Source: Oscillospiraceae bacterium (GTDB lineage: Bacteria; Bacillota; Clostridia; Oscillospirales; CAG-272). Taken from it: a stretch of DNA of 64,000 bases. The translations under genes and the position numbers were made by a program. The stretch covers positions 1 through 64,000 of the forward strand of contig SVRS01000002.1 of the NCBI GenBank assembly GCA_015064695.1, given 5' to 3'. The notes beneath the pieces were generated by a model, which was not told where the DNA came from, searched no databases, and saw nothing but the letters and a program-made list of their open reading frames with translations. Positions 17,860 through 27,026 of this stretch are shown piece after piece. Numbering within the stretch: the first letter of the stretch is position 1; the number at the start of each line of letters is the position of its first letter.

Positions 17860-19854
17860 ATGAATCAGAAACCCAAGTTTTACGTCACCACCGCCATCGC
17901 CTACGCCTCCAAGAAGCCCCACTTCGGAAACACCTACGAGGCCATCATGACCGATGCCATCGCCCGCTACAAGAGAGAGATGGGCTACGACGTCTACTTC
18001 TGCACCGGTACCGACGAGCATGGCCAGAAGATCGAGGACCTGGCCAAAGAGGCAGGCATCACCCCCAAAGCCTACGTGGACAACGTGGCCGGGGAGATCA
18101 AGGGTCTGTGGGACAAGATGAACGTCTCCTACGACTACTTCGTCCGCACCACCGACGACTACCACGAGGCCGCCGTCCAGAAGATGTTCAAGAAGTTCTA
18201 CGACCAGGGCGATATTTATAAGAGCCGCTACGAGGGCTGGTACTGCGTGCCCTGCGAGTCCTTCTTCACCGATACTCAGGCCGCTGACTGCAAGTGCCCC
18301 GACTGCGGCCGCGAGGTTCAGAGAGCCTCCGAGGAGGCCTACTTCTTCAATATGAAAAAGTACGCCGACCGCCTCGTGGACTACATCGAGACTCATCCCG
18401 GCTTCATCGAGCCCGAGTCCCGCAAGAAGGAGATCATCAATAACTTCCTCAAGGCGGGCCTGCAGGATCTCTGCGTCTCCCGTACCTCCTTTACCTGGGG
18501 TATCCAGGTGCCCTTCGATCAGAAGCACGTCACCTACGTCTGGCTGGATGCCCTGACCAACTATATCACCGCCATCGGCTTTGACCCCGATAAGTCCTAT
18601 GAGGAGCAGAGCGAGCATTTCAAGAAGTGGTGGCCTGCCAACGTCCACATCATCGGTAAGGACATCATCCGCTTCCACACCATCTACTGGCCCATCTTCC
18701 TCATGGCCATGGATATGCCCCTGCCCGAGAAGGTCTTTGCCCATCCCTGGTTCAATTTCGGCGCCGACAAGATGTCCAAGTCCCGCGGCAACGTCATCTA
18801 CGCCGACGAGCTGGCCGAGCATTTCACCGTGGACGGTGTCCGTCACTACGCCCTCTCGGAGATGCCCTACGCCTCCGACGGCTCCATTACCTACGAAACG
18901 GTCATTAACCGCTTCAACACCGACCTGGTCAATAATCTCGGCAACCTGTTCAAGCGCACCCTGGATATGCAGAAGAAGTATTTCGATCGGGTGATCGCCG
19001 CCCCCGTGGCAGGCATCGACGAGGAGAACGCCCTGGATGCCGACCTCATTGCCGCCTGCGAGACCGCCTACGAGCAGGTGGTAGAGAACATGGATGCCTA
19101 CCGCATCGCCGATGCCGTGGAGTGCATCTTCCAGATGCTCCGCCGCGCCAACAAGTATATCGACGAGACGACCCCCTGGTCCCTGGCCAAGGACGAGTCC
19201 AAGACCGCCCGCCTGGGTACCGTGCTTTACAATCTCCTGGAGACCATCCGCTGGGGCGCCGTCCTGCTCAAGCCCTTTATCCCCGATACCGCAAACGAGA
19301 TCCTGGAGAAGCTGGGTGCCGAGGGCCGTGACTACACCTCCATCGGCGGGAAGGGAAGCGGCAAGTTCGGCAACCTCAAGGCAGGCTCTGCCGTGGGTGA
19401 GTCCCGCGTGCTGTTCGCCCGCATCGACGAGAAGGCCAAGATGGCCGAGTTCGATGCCATCCGTGCCAAGCAGATCGCTGAGGCTGAGGCCAAGGAGAAG
19501 GCAAACGCCCCTGTGGAGAAGCCCGAGGGCGTGGCTCAGATCGGCATTGACGACTTCATGAAGGTGGAGCTGCGCACCGCCAAGATCCTGGCCGCCGAGC
19601 CCGTGCCCAAGGCCAAGAAGCTCCTTAAGCTCCAGGTGGACCTGGGCTACGAGCAGAGACAGGTGGTCTCGGGTATTGCCAAGTGGTACAAGCCCGAGGA
19701 TCTCATCGGCAAGAAGATCATCCTGGTGGCCAACCTCGCCCCTGCCAAGCTCTGCGGGGTGGAGTCCAACGGCATGATTTTGGCCTCCGGGGAAGAGGAT
19801 GTAAGAGTTGTATTCCTGCATCCCGACACCCGTTTGGGCGAGAGAGTCAGATAA
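17860..19854 (+). CDS. metG: Methionyl-tRNA synthetase with C-terminal tRNA-binding (EMAP-like) domain
   Basis: FYVTTAIAYASKKPHFGNTYEAIMTDAIARYKR, CTGTDEHGQKIE, KMSKSRGN, C-terminal ELRTAKILAAEPVPKAKKLLKLQVDLG. Confidence 0.97.
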   Translation: MNQKPKFYVTTAIAYASKKPHFGNTYEAIMTDAIARYKREMGYDVYFCTGTDEHGQKIEDLAKEAGITPKAYVDNVAGEIKGLWDKMNVSYDYFVRTTDDYHEAAVQKMFKKFYDQGDIYKSRYEGWYCVPCESFFTDTQAADCKCPDCGREVQRASEEAYFFNMKKYADRLVDYIETHPGFIEPESRKKEIINNFLKAGLQDLCVSRTSFTWGIQVPFDQKHVTYVWLDALTNYITAIGFDPDKSYEEQSEHFKKWWPANVHIIGKDIIRFHTIYWPIFLMAMDMPLPEKVFAHPWFNFGADKMSKSRGNVIYADELAEHFTVDGVRHYALSEMPYASDGSITYETVINRFNTDLVNNLGNLFKRTLDMQKKYFDRVIAAPVAGIDEENALDADLIAACETAYEQVVENMDAYRIADAVECIFQMLRRANKYIDETTPWSLAKDESKTARLGTVLYNLLETIRWGAVLLKPFIPDTANEILEKLGAEGRDYTSIGGKGSGKFGNLKAGSAVGESRVLFARIDEKAKMAEFDAIRAKQIAEAEAKEKANAPVEKPEGVAQIGIDDFMKVELRTAKILAAEPVPKAKKLLKLQVDLGYEQRQVVSGIAKWYKPEDLIGKKIILVANLAPAKLCGVESNGMILASGEEDVRVVFLHPDTRLGERVR

Positions 19855-19890
19855 TTCCGCTGAAGGAAACGGATTTCTCAAAAAATTGCA

Positions 19891-19921
19891 CAGCCGCATC
19901 AGCAGATGCGGCTGTTTTTTT
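19891..19921 (+). terminator. Intrinsic terminator after metG
   Basis: cagccgcatcagcagatgcggctgttttttt. Confidence 0.9.
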
Positions 19922-19942
19922 GTGTTGTTTTTCGGGTTTCTC

Positions 19943-19971
19943 TTGACAAATTATCTGAAAAATGATACAAT
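19943..19971 (+). promoter_or_regulatory. Sigma-A-type promoter upstream of the MoxR operon
   Basis: TTGACA (19943-19948), 17-bp spacer, TACAAT (19966-19971). Confidence 0.75.
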
Positions 19972-20017
19972 AAAATAGTATTTACCCCCTTATTTTATAA
20001 GAAAAGAGGAAACAAGC

Positions 20018-20989
20018 ATGTCCACCCAAATTTCTGCCCATATCACCGAGGTGTACCAAAAGATCAAGGACAACGTCGGTAAGGTCATCGTCGGTAAATC
20101 CGACACCATTGATATGTTGATCGTCTCTATGCTTTGCGGAGGTCACGTTCTGCTGGAGGACGTTCCCGGTACGGGCAAGACCGTGCTGATCAAATCTCTG
20201 GCTGCTTCGGTGTCCTGTGAGTACAAGCGTATTCAGTTCACCCCCGATCTGCTTCCTTCCGATATTACCGGTGTGAACTTCTTTAACATGAAGAAGTCCG
20301 AGTTCGAGTTCGTCCCCGGACCTATCTTTGCTAATATCGTCCTGGCCGATGAGATCAACCGCGCCACCCCCAAGACCCAGTCGGGTCTTCTGGAGTGTAT
20401 GGAGGAGATCCAGGCCACTATAGATGGTAAGACCTTCAAGCTGGCTCAGCCCTTCATGGTCATCGCGACCCAGAACCCTGTGGAGTCCATGGGTACGTTT
20501 CCCCTGCCCGAGGCTCAACTGGACCGCTTCCTCATGAAGGGTAAGATGGACTACCCCAACCACGGCGAGGGTGTGGATATTTTGGCTCGATTTGATAAGG
20601 CATCCCCCCTGGAGACCCTGCAGCCTGTGGTCACGGCAGAAGAGCTGGTGCGTGCCATTGAGGAACTGCCGAAGGTTTACGTTTGCCGTGAAATGATGAG
20701 TTATATGACGTCGGTAGTGGAGAAGACCCGTTCCTATCCCAAGGTTCTTTTGGGCGTATCTCCCCGTGGTGCCCTGTCTCTCATGAAGGCCGCCAAGGGC
20801 TACGCCGCCATTGCCGGCCGTAACTACGTCACGCCCGACGACGTCAAGCGCGCAGCCCATCCCGTTCTGGATCACCGTCTTACCCTGGAGAATGCCGCCC
20901 GTATCAAGAAGAATGCCGCCTATGAGATCATCGAGGATATTCTCGGTATGGTGACGGTTCCCACGGAGGCCGTCTTTGAGGAGCATTGA
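20018..20989 (+). CDS. MoxR family AAA+ ATPase
   Basis: HVLLEDVPGTGKTVLIKSLA, RIQFTPDLLPSDITGVNFF, ADEINRATPKTQSGLLECMEE, ATQNPVESMGTFPLPEAQLDRFL. Confidence 0.95.
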   Translation: MSTQISAHITEVYQKIKDNVGKVIVGKSDTIDMLIVSMLCGGHVLLEDVPGTGKTVLIKSLAASVSCEYKRIQFTPDLLPSDITGVNFFNMKKSEFEFVPGPIFANIVLADEINRATPKTQSGLLECMEEIQATIDGKTFKLAQPFMVIATQNPVESMGTFPLPEAQLDRFLMKGKMDYPNHGEGVDILARFDKASPLETLQPVVTAEELVRAIEELPKVYVCREMMSYMTSVVEKTRSYPKVLLGVSPRGALSLMKAAKGYAAIAGRNYVTPDDVKRAAHPVLDHRLTLENAARIKKNAAYEIIEDILGMVTVPTEAVFEEH

Positions 20990-20990
20990 T

Positions 20991-22202
20991 ATGAGTCTGT
21001 CCTACATACCAAACCTCTTCCTGTTGACAGGGGGCTCGGTGGTTGGATCCTCCTTGGAGGCTGTGATTAACGGTGTGATCGACTTCGTACAATCCCCTGC
21101 ATTCGCTGTGATCCTGGCGCTTCTGATCGTTTTGTTCATTGCGTGGATTCTTCTGCGGATCTACGGCTCCATGCGCGCGGCCCGATTGGGACGGATCATC
21201 TACGAGCGCCGTTTTTCAGAGGAGGGAGTATACGAGGGAGACGAGGTTGAGTTGATTGAGATCATCCGAAACCCCGGGTTTTTTCCCTTGCTGGGCGTGG
21301 ACGTGGAGTCCTACTTTTTCAATGAGCTGGAGTTGGAGGAGTATGAGGCGGACGGAAGCAGTACTATGCAGTACTGTATATCCCGCTTTCACCTGTGGCC
21401 GTATATGCAGATCAAGCGGCACCATCGTATTACTGCCCGTAAGAGAGGACATTATCAGCTTCAGATTGCCACCATTTACGCTAAGAAAGCGCCCATTCCC
21501 GTGGAGGCGCCTGCAGAGCTGTACGTGTATCCCAAGGCGATCCCTCTGAATCTTCCTGTGATCGCCGTGGGGCGCATGCAGGGCGATTTCGTATCCAACC
21601 GCCCCCTGTTTTTGGATCCCTTTTCTCTGGCGGGGATTCGGGATTATCGGTTTGGTGATTCTATCTCCCAAATCAACTTCAAGGCCTCGGCTCGCGTGCC
21701 CATGTCCGGCTCGTCCAGCTCACCCTTGAAGGTCAATGCAAGAGATTACTGCGCATCCCGCCGCCTGATGATCTACATGAATTTCCATCCCCCTGTGGAC
21801 GGGAGAATCGATGGCGAGCAGTATTATAAGCGGGCGGAGAAGGGACTTTCCTTCTGTGCCGCCCTGGTCCGGGATACCATTTACGGAGGCTTTTCGGTGG
21901 GCTTTGCCGCTAATTGCAAGGCTATCGATGGAGAGCTGTCCTCCCGATTCCCCTGTGAAAGCTCGGAGGCCCATCTCATGGCCGTCATGAAGGAAATGGC
22001 TCGCATGAATCCTGCTGACGGCGCATCCTTCTCCTCTCTGCTGGAAGCGGATATTCGTGACGGTATGCGGGATACCGAGATCATTGTCGTGGCCTTCGAC
22101 CAGAGCGAGGAGATGCTGGATCGAATTGCGCTGTTGGAGCAGTTCGGAAACTCGGTACAGACGGTAATTCTGGAGCAGGAGGACGACGAGGATGGCCAAT
22201 GA
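20991..22202 (+). CDS. DUF58 domain-containing protein
   Basis: Two N-terminal TM segments; GIRDYRFGDSISQINFKASAR motif; directly after moxR. Confidence 0.88.
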   Translation: MSLSYIPNLFLLTGGSVVGSSLEAVINGVIDFVQSPAFAVILALLIVLFIAWILLRIYGSMRAARLGRIIYERRFSEEGVYEGDEVELIEIIRNPGFFPLLGVDVESYFFNELELEEYEADGSSTMQYCISRFHLWPYMQIKRHHRITARKRGHYQLQIATIYAKKAPIPVEAPAELYVYPKAIPLNLPVIAVGRMQGDFVSNRPLFLDPFSLAGIRDYRFGDSISQINFKASARVPMSGSSSSPLKVNARDYCASRRLMIYMNFHPPVDGRIDGEQYYKRAEKGLSFCAALVRDTIYGGFSVGFAANCKAIDGELSSRFPCESSEAHLMAVMKEMARMNPADGASFSSLLEADIRDGMRDTEIIVVAFDQSEEMLDRIALLEQFGNSVQTVILEQEDDEDGQ

Positions 22203-23697
22203 AAAGAATATCAAATTGACCGAAAGTGAGTTGAATGCGCGCTATACTGCCGCTGCCTACAAGTTTGCCCAGGTCAAGAATTGGCGGGATTATCTGTCGC
22301 TTGCCGAGGAATTCCGCTTTCTGGATACCTATAAGGATTCCGCGAAGAAGTACGACCAATGCGTGAAGGCCGCCTCGGCACCTGCCTATCGGGAAATCGT
22401 TGATTCCATAGGCGAAAAGGGCGCGGAGGCCACGGCCGAGGATTTCCGCGAGGCAGCCCGTATTCTGCAGATCATCCAGGATTACAAGGATGCCCGCGAG
22501 ATCATGCGTGTCTACACCGTCAAGGCTAACGCGCTGACCTATGAAAAGGCCATGATTTTGCTTTCCGACTCCGAGGCGACCACCGAGGAGATCGGAGAGG
22601 GAGTGGCGCTGCTCAAAACCATCAAATCCTTCAAGAACAGCCGCGAGCTGATCGAGCGATTTGAAAAATATTACTTCGACCGTACCTACAACGAGGCGCT
22701 GACACTGATGGAGAACGGTCGCGTATTCTCGGAATTCGACGAGGCCGCTGAGCTGTTCGAGCGGATCGCGGAGTATTCCGATGCCGCCGAGCAGGCCGCT
22801 GCTTGCCGAAAACGGGCCAATAAGCTTCGTCCTAAGACACGGCAGAAAAAGGAAAACGCTGCCCCTGCCGAAGGCGGCGACGAGGTGGTTCGGATTTCCC
22901 ATAAAACCGCCAAGAGCATAAAGCCTGGCAAAACCGGCAAGGAGGAAGCCCTCGAGGGAGATAAACCCGTGAAGCGGCGCCGCGCGGTGGATGATGAGAC
23001 AAGAAATGTGCTGGTTGAGGTCTGGCGCACCATTGACAAACGTCGAATGCTGGAATTCATCCTGTGGGTTCTGCTCATTGTGGCGGATCTGGCGGCCTCC
23101 ATCATTCTGCCAGGTCTGCCGTATACGTTTTTCCTTGTCCACCAGGACACCATTCGCTTGATGACCATTCTGATGGCCATATTCTTCATCGCCATGGCTT
23201 GCCGTTCGTTTGTGCGCATGCTTACCACCAGTATGCGAAGGAAGCTGGGAAAGGCTGTGCTCCGATTCGCGCAGCGAATGGCCTCACCCTTCGTCAAGGC
23301 GGTCAACAAGCTGCTTTTGTCTATTGGCATCGATCTCTCCCGCCGCAATCGGTTGGGAGGACGGGATGAGCGAACCTTCGTTTTCGAAGAAACCGAGAAG
23401 GCTCGTAAGCACAAAAAGAAGCTGAAGAATGAATTGAAATGGGTGGAGCAGACGGATAACGCCGCCCGCGTACGGTTCATTTTTATTGATTACATGATCC
23501 GCAAGATCAAAGGCGGATACTTCATGAAGCGATCTATGACCCCCGCCGAGATCGGCACCGAGGTGGCCATGGAGGACGACGAAAAGGCATTGTTCGCAGC
23601 CTACGACAAGGCCCGCTACGCAGGCCGGATGGGACAGGAGGAGCTGTCCGATGCCCTGGTCGGTGAACTGCAAATGGTGAACAAAAAGAGAACCTGA
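22192..23697 (+). CDS. Hypothetical membrane protein with TPR-like N-terminal helical repeats
   Basis: Overlaps DUF58 stop; repeats of the type EFRFLDTYKDSAKKYDQC / ILQIIQDYKDAREIM / LLKTIKSFKNSRELIE / LFERIAEYSDAAEQAAACR; two TM segments at residues ~285-335. Confidence 0.75.
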   Translation: MANEKNIKLTESELNARYTAAAYKFAQVKNWRDYLSLAEEFRFLDTYKDSAKKYDQCVKAASAPAYREIVDSIGEKGAEATAEDFREAARILQIIQDYKDAREIMRVYTVKANALTYEKAMILLSDSEATTEEIGEGVALLKTIKSFKNSRELIERFEKYYFDRTYNEALTLMENGRVFSEFDEAAELFERIAEYSDAAEQAAACRKRANKLRPKTRQKKENAAPAEGGDEVVRISHKTAKSIKPGKTGKEEALEGDKPVKRRRAVDDETRNVLVEVWRTIDKRRMLEFILWVLLIVADLAASIILPGLPYTFFLVHQDTIRLMTILMAIFFIAMACRSFVRMLTTSMRRKLGKAVLRFAQRMASPFVKAVNKLLLSIGIDLSRRNRLGGRDERTFVFEETEKARKHKKKLKNELKWVEQTDNAARVRFIFIDYMIRKIKGGYFMKRSMTPAEIGTEVAMEDDEKALFAAYDKARYAGRMGQEELSDALVGELQMVNKKRT

Positions 23698-23793
23698 CCG
23701 GCGCAGGGACAGTCAGAGGCTGGTCCCTGACATGGTATATATCCTGCCTGCTTGATTCCGTTATATCCGATTCAAAATCCTTATAAGGAGACA

Positions 23794-25257
23794 ATGACTA
23801 TGCAAAAATACCTGATAAATCCCAATCAGCGGATCAGTAAGATTCATAAGGACATCTATGGTTGCTTCTCCGAGCATCTCGGCCGTTGCATCTACGAGGG
23901 AACCTTCGTTGGCGAGGATTCCCCCATCGAAAATGTCAAGGGTATGCGTACCGATGTTATCAACGCCCTCAAGGATATGGGCATCCCCGCTCTTCGCTGG
24001 CCCGGCGGTTGCTTCGCTGACGAATACCACTGGAAGGACGGTATCGGCCCGAAGGAGGCCCGCAAGCGTATGATCAACACCCACTGGGGCGGTGTCGTCG
24101 AGGATAATTCCTTTGGCACACACGAATTCTTTGAGCTCTGCGACCAGCTTGGCTGTGCCCCCTACGTCTGCGGCAACGTGGGCTCGGGGACGGTCCAGGA
24201 GATGAGCGAGTGGGTGGAGTACATGACCTCAGGGGCCACCTCCCCCATGGCCGACCTCCGCCGTGCCAACGGCCGTGAGGAGCCCTGGGCTCTCCGTTAC
24301 TTCGGCGTGGGCAACGAGAACTGGGGCTGTGGCGGCAATATGTCTGCTGAATTTTACGCAGACCAGTACAAGCGCTACGCTACCTACATCCGCAGCTACG
24401 GCAACGTCCCCCGTCCCTACAGGATCGCAGGCGGTGCCAACGCCTTTGACTACCACTGGACCGAGGTTCTCATGTCCCGCGCCTGCAACCACATGGACGG
24501 TCTCTCCCTCCACTACTACAGCTGGGCCAACCAAAAGACTGCTCTGGACTTTGATGACGACGGCTACTACGACGTCATCCGCAAGGCCTTTTGCATGGAG
24601 GAGCTGGTCACCCGTCACGGCGAGATTATGAACCGCTACGACCCCGCCAAACGGGTAGGTCTCATTGTGGACGAGTGGGGTACCTGGTACAAGGTGGAGG
24701 AGGGAACCAATCCCGGCTTCCTCTACCAGCAGAGCTCTATGCGGGACGCCATGGTGGCGGCTCTGACCCTCAACGTGTTCAACAAGCATAGCGACCGCGT
24801 CCGCATGGCCAACATTGCCCAGACGGTCAACGTCCTCCAATCGGTGGCTCTCACCGACGGCGAGGAAATGGTGCTGACCCCCACCTACCACGTGTTCAAG
24901 ATGTACAAGGACCACCAGGAAAACACCCTGCTAGGTTCCTATATCACCACACCCAACCTGGGTGACGGCTACCTGCCTCAACTGCAGGAGAGCGCCTCCA
25001 TCCGCGAGGACGGCACCATTGTCTCCACCATCGTCAACACCTCCCTGACCGATGCCGCCGAGATTGCCTGCCAGGTGGCAGACTTTGCCGTGGAAAGCAT
25101 CGAAGCCGAGATCCTGACGGGAGACAGCCACGCGCACAACGATTTCGAGAATAAGGACACCGTAAAGACCGTAGCCTTCTCCGGCTTTACCCCCCAAGCC
25201 GACGGCTTTACCACCGTCATCCCCCCTTGCTCGGTGGTGAAGTTTGTGATCAAGTAA
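23794..25257 (+). CDS. Alpha-N-arabinofuranosidase (GH51)
   Basis: [62 protein letters not shown]. Confidence 0.93.
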   Translation: MTMQKYLINPNQRISKIHKDIYGCFSEHLGRCIYEGTFVGEDSPIENVKGMRTDVINALKDMGIPALRWPGGCFADEYHWKDGIGPKEARKRMINTHWGGVVEDNSFGTHEFFELCDQLGCAPYVCGNVGSGTVQEMSEWVEYMTSGATSPMADLRRANGREEPWALRYFGVGNENWGCGGNMSAEFYADQYKRYATYIRSYGNVPRPYRIAGGANAFDYHWTEVLMSRACNHMDGLSLHYYSWANQKTALDFDDDGYYDVIRKAFCMEELVTRHGEIMNRYDPAKRVGLIVDEWGTWYKVEEGTNPGFLYQQSSMRDAMVAALTLNVFNKHSDRVRMANIAQTVNVLQSVALTDGEEMVLTPTYHVFKMYKDHQENTLLGSYITTPNLGDGYLPQLQESASIREDGTIVSTIVNTSLTDAAEIACQVADFAVESIEAEILTGDSHAHNDFENKDTVKTVAFSGFTPQADGFTTVIPPCSVVKFVIK

Positions 25258-25261
25258 TATG

Positions 25262-25432
25262 GGAGAACGTGCCTCCGGCGGCTTAAACCCTTCTTTGAAA
25301 GCCTCCTCGCGTTGCTCGGTGCAAATTCGCCTTCGGCGAAGTTTGCAAAGGGTTTAAGAATCCCAAGAGCTTTCAAAAAAGAAATTGTTGGGGATGCAGG
25401 TTGGTAGGGGGGCTTGCTCCTCCCGCTTTCAG
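25262..25432. repeat. Dispersed intergenic repeat, copy A
   Basis: Shares GTGCCTCCGGCGGC and CTTTCAAAAAAGAAATTGTTGGGGATGCAGGTTGGTAGGGG with the element at 30320-30470. Confidence 0.75.
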
Positions 25433-25444
25433 ATTGAGGATCGT

Positions 25445-25696
25445 ATGAAAACCTGCAAAAAATGCCTGCTCCGCGAGGCGGCAGAGGAGGATACCTTCTC
25501 CGCTGTCCGCGAAAAACTGGATACCATCCCCACGGCCGATAAGGCCGACGAGACCCTCTACCAAAGCCGTCTCACGGCCTGCAAGACCTGCGACCACCTT
25601 CTCTCGGGTGTCTGCATGAAATGCGGCTGCTACGTGGAATTCCGCGCCGCCTGGCGCAGGATGAAATGCCCGAACGTGAGGGAGCGGAAATGGTAG
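25445..25696 (+). CDS. Small Cys-rich protein (DUF6171-like)
   Basis: MKTCKKCLLREA...TACKTCDHLLSGVCMKCGCYVEFRAAWRRMKCP; paired CxxC motifs. Confidence 0.7.
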   Translation: MKTCKKCLLREAAEEDTFSAVREKLDTIPTADKADETLYQSRLTACKTCDHLLSGVCMKCGCYVEFRAAWRRMKCPNVRERKW

Positions 25697-25863
25697 ATGA
25701 TATGCAATTGTAAAACTCCGTAAACAGAAGGAATCACGCACCCATGCCCTCCCGCTGGGGAGGGCAAGGATGCGGAAAAGGCTCGGTTTTATTGGTCAAT
25801 ATATATCAATATATTTTGTCGTTATGCAATCACCTAAATGGTAGATGACGAAAGGAGAACGTT

Positions 25864-26796
25864 ATGCCTAAGATCGGCCTGTCCATCCTCCCGCTCCAGG
25901 TGCGCTACGGCGACAAGGAGGCGTTGGAGATTGCCAAGAACTGCGGCGCAGACGCCGTTGACTTCGGCTTGGAGGATTTCTGCGGACGGTACGACTACCG
26001 CAACCCGCGCTCGGTGTACGCCCTGCCCGAGGCGGAATTCCGCGCCTATTTCACAGATCTCAAGGCTCACGCCGACCGCCTCGGCCTGATCATCAGCCAG
26101 ACCCACGGCAGAGGCTCAGGGTTCAAAAATATCCCCGAGGAGGATGACGCGCTCATCCGAAACGCCCGCCTGGATTGCCTGGCCACCTCCCTGCTGGGGG
26201 CGCCGGTCTGCGTGATGCACGCCGTGTCCACGGGCTTCCACCCGAAGGCGGAGCCCGACTTCATGCGCCGTCTCAATCAGGATATGTTCGCAAGGATCCT
26301 CCCTCACGCCAAGGAGTACGGCATCAAGGTGGCCACCGAGACCTTCGGAGACGTTCATGGAGGGGCGTGCTGTGACTTTTTCGGCAACCTGGACGAGTTC
26401 ATCCTGGCCTACGAGCAGACATGCGCCGTGGGAGACAATCGAGACTATTTCACGGTCTGCATGGACACGGGCCACACCAATAAGGCCACCAAATTCAACG
26501 GGAATCCCAAGGTCCCCGAGGCCATCCGCCGTTTGGGTCGAGAGATCACGGTGCTTCACCTCAACGACAACAACACCCAGGGCGACCAGCACCTGCTCCC
26601 CTTTGTGGACAAGAGCGGCTGGCAGCTGGATGGGACCATCGACTGGGACGAGACTGCCGCAGCCTTGCGCGAGATCGGCTACGACGGCGTGTATAACATG
26701 GAGCTCCACCTCCCCCGCTACGGCGAGGAGATCATGCCCGAATTCTGTCGGTTTGCCGTGACCGTCCTGCGGAATTTTTTGGAGAAAGCGGAATAG
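25864..26796 (+). CDS. Sugar phosphate isomerase/epimerase (xylose isomerase-like TIM barrel)
   Basis: ALEIAKNCGADAVDFGLED, CMDTGHTNKA, ITVLHLNDNN...DQHLLPF, IGYDGVYNMELHLPR. Confidence 0.85.
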   Translation: MPKIGLSILPLQVRYGDKEALEIAKNCGADAVDFGLEDFCGRYDYRNPRSVYALPEAEFRAYFTDLKAHADRLGLIISQTHGRGSGFKNIPEEDDALIRNARLDCLATSLLGAPVCVMHAVSTGFHPKAEPDFMRRLNQDMFARILPHAKEYGIKVATETFGDVHGGACCDFFGNLDEFILAYEQTCAVGDNRDYFTVCMDTGHTNKATKFNGNPKVPEAIRRLGREITVLHLNDNNTQGDQHLLPFVDKSGWQLDGTIDWDETAAALREIGYDGVYNMELHLPRYGEEIMPEFCRFAVTVLRNFLEKAE

Positions 26797-26829
26797 ATTC
26801 GCTCGATAAAAGGAAAATCGGTGGAGCCG

Positions 26830-27022
26830 AAGGATCTCTTGGCGGGAGAGAGAGCCTTCGGCTCCACTTCGTTTCACTCAGGATGACCTGCCACCTTCCC
26901 CCGGGGGAGGGCAAGATGTGCTGCGACCCTGAGCTATCCCACGGAAGAAAGCGAAAAACAAGCCGCGACCCCAAAGCCTTCTCCCTCGGAGAAGGCTATA
27001 GGCTGCGGCTTGTCTTTCCGTC
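26830..27022. terminator. Convergent intergenic region with two large hairpins (bidirectional terminator/repeats)
   Basis: gtggagccgaagg...ccttcggctccac perfect 13-bp arms; aagccgc...gcggctt arms enclosing gccttctccctcggagaaggc. Confidence 0.55.
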
Positions 27023-27026
27023 CCAA

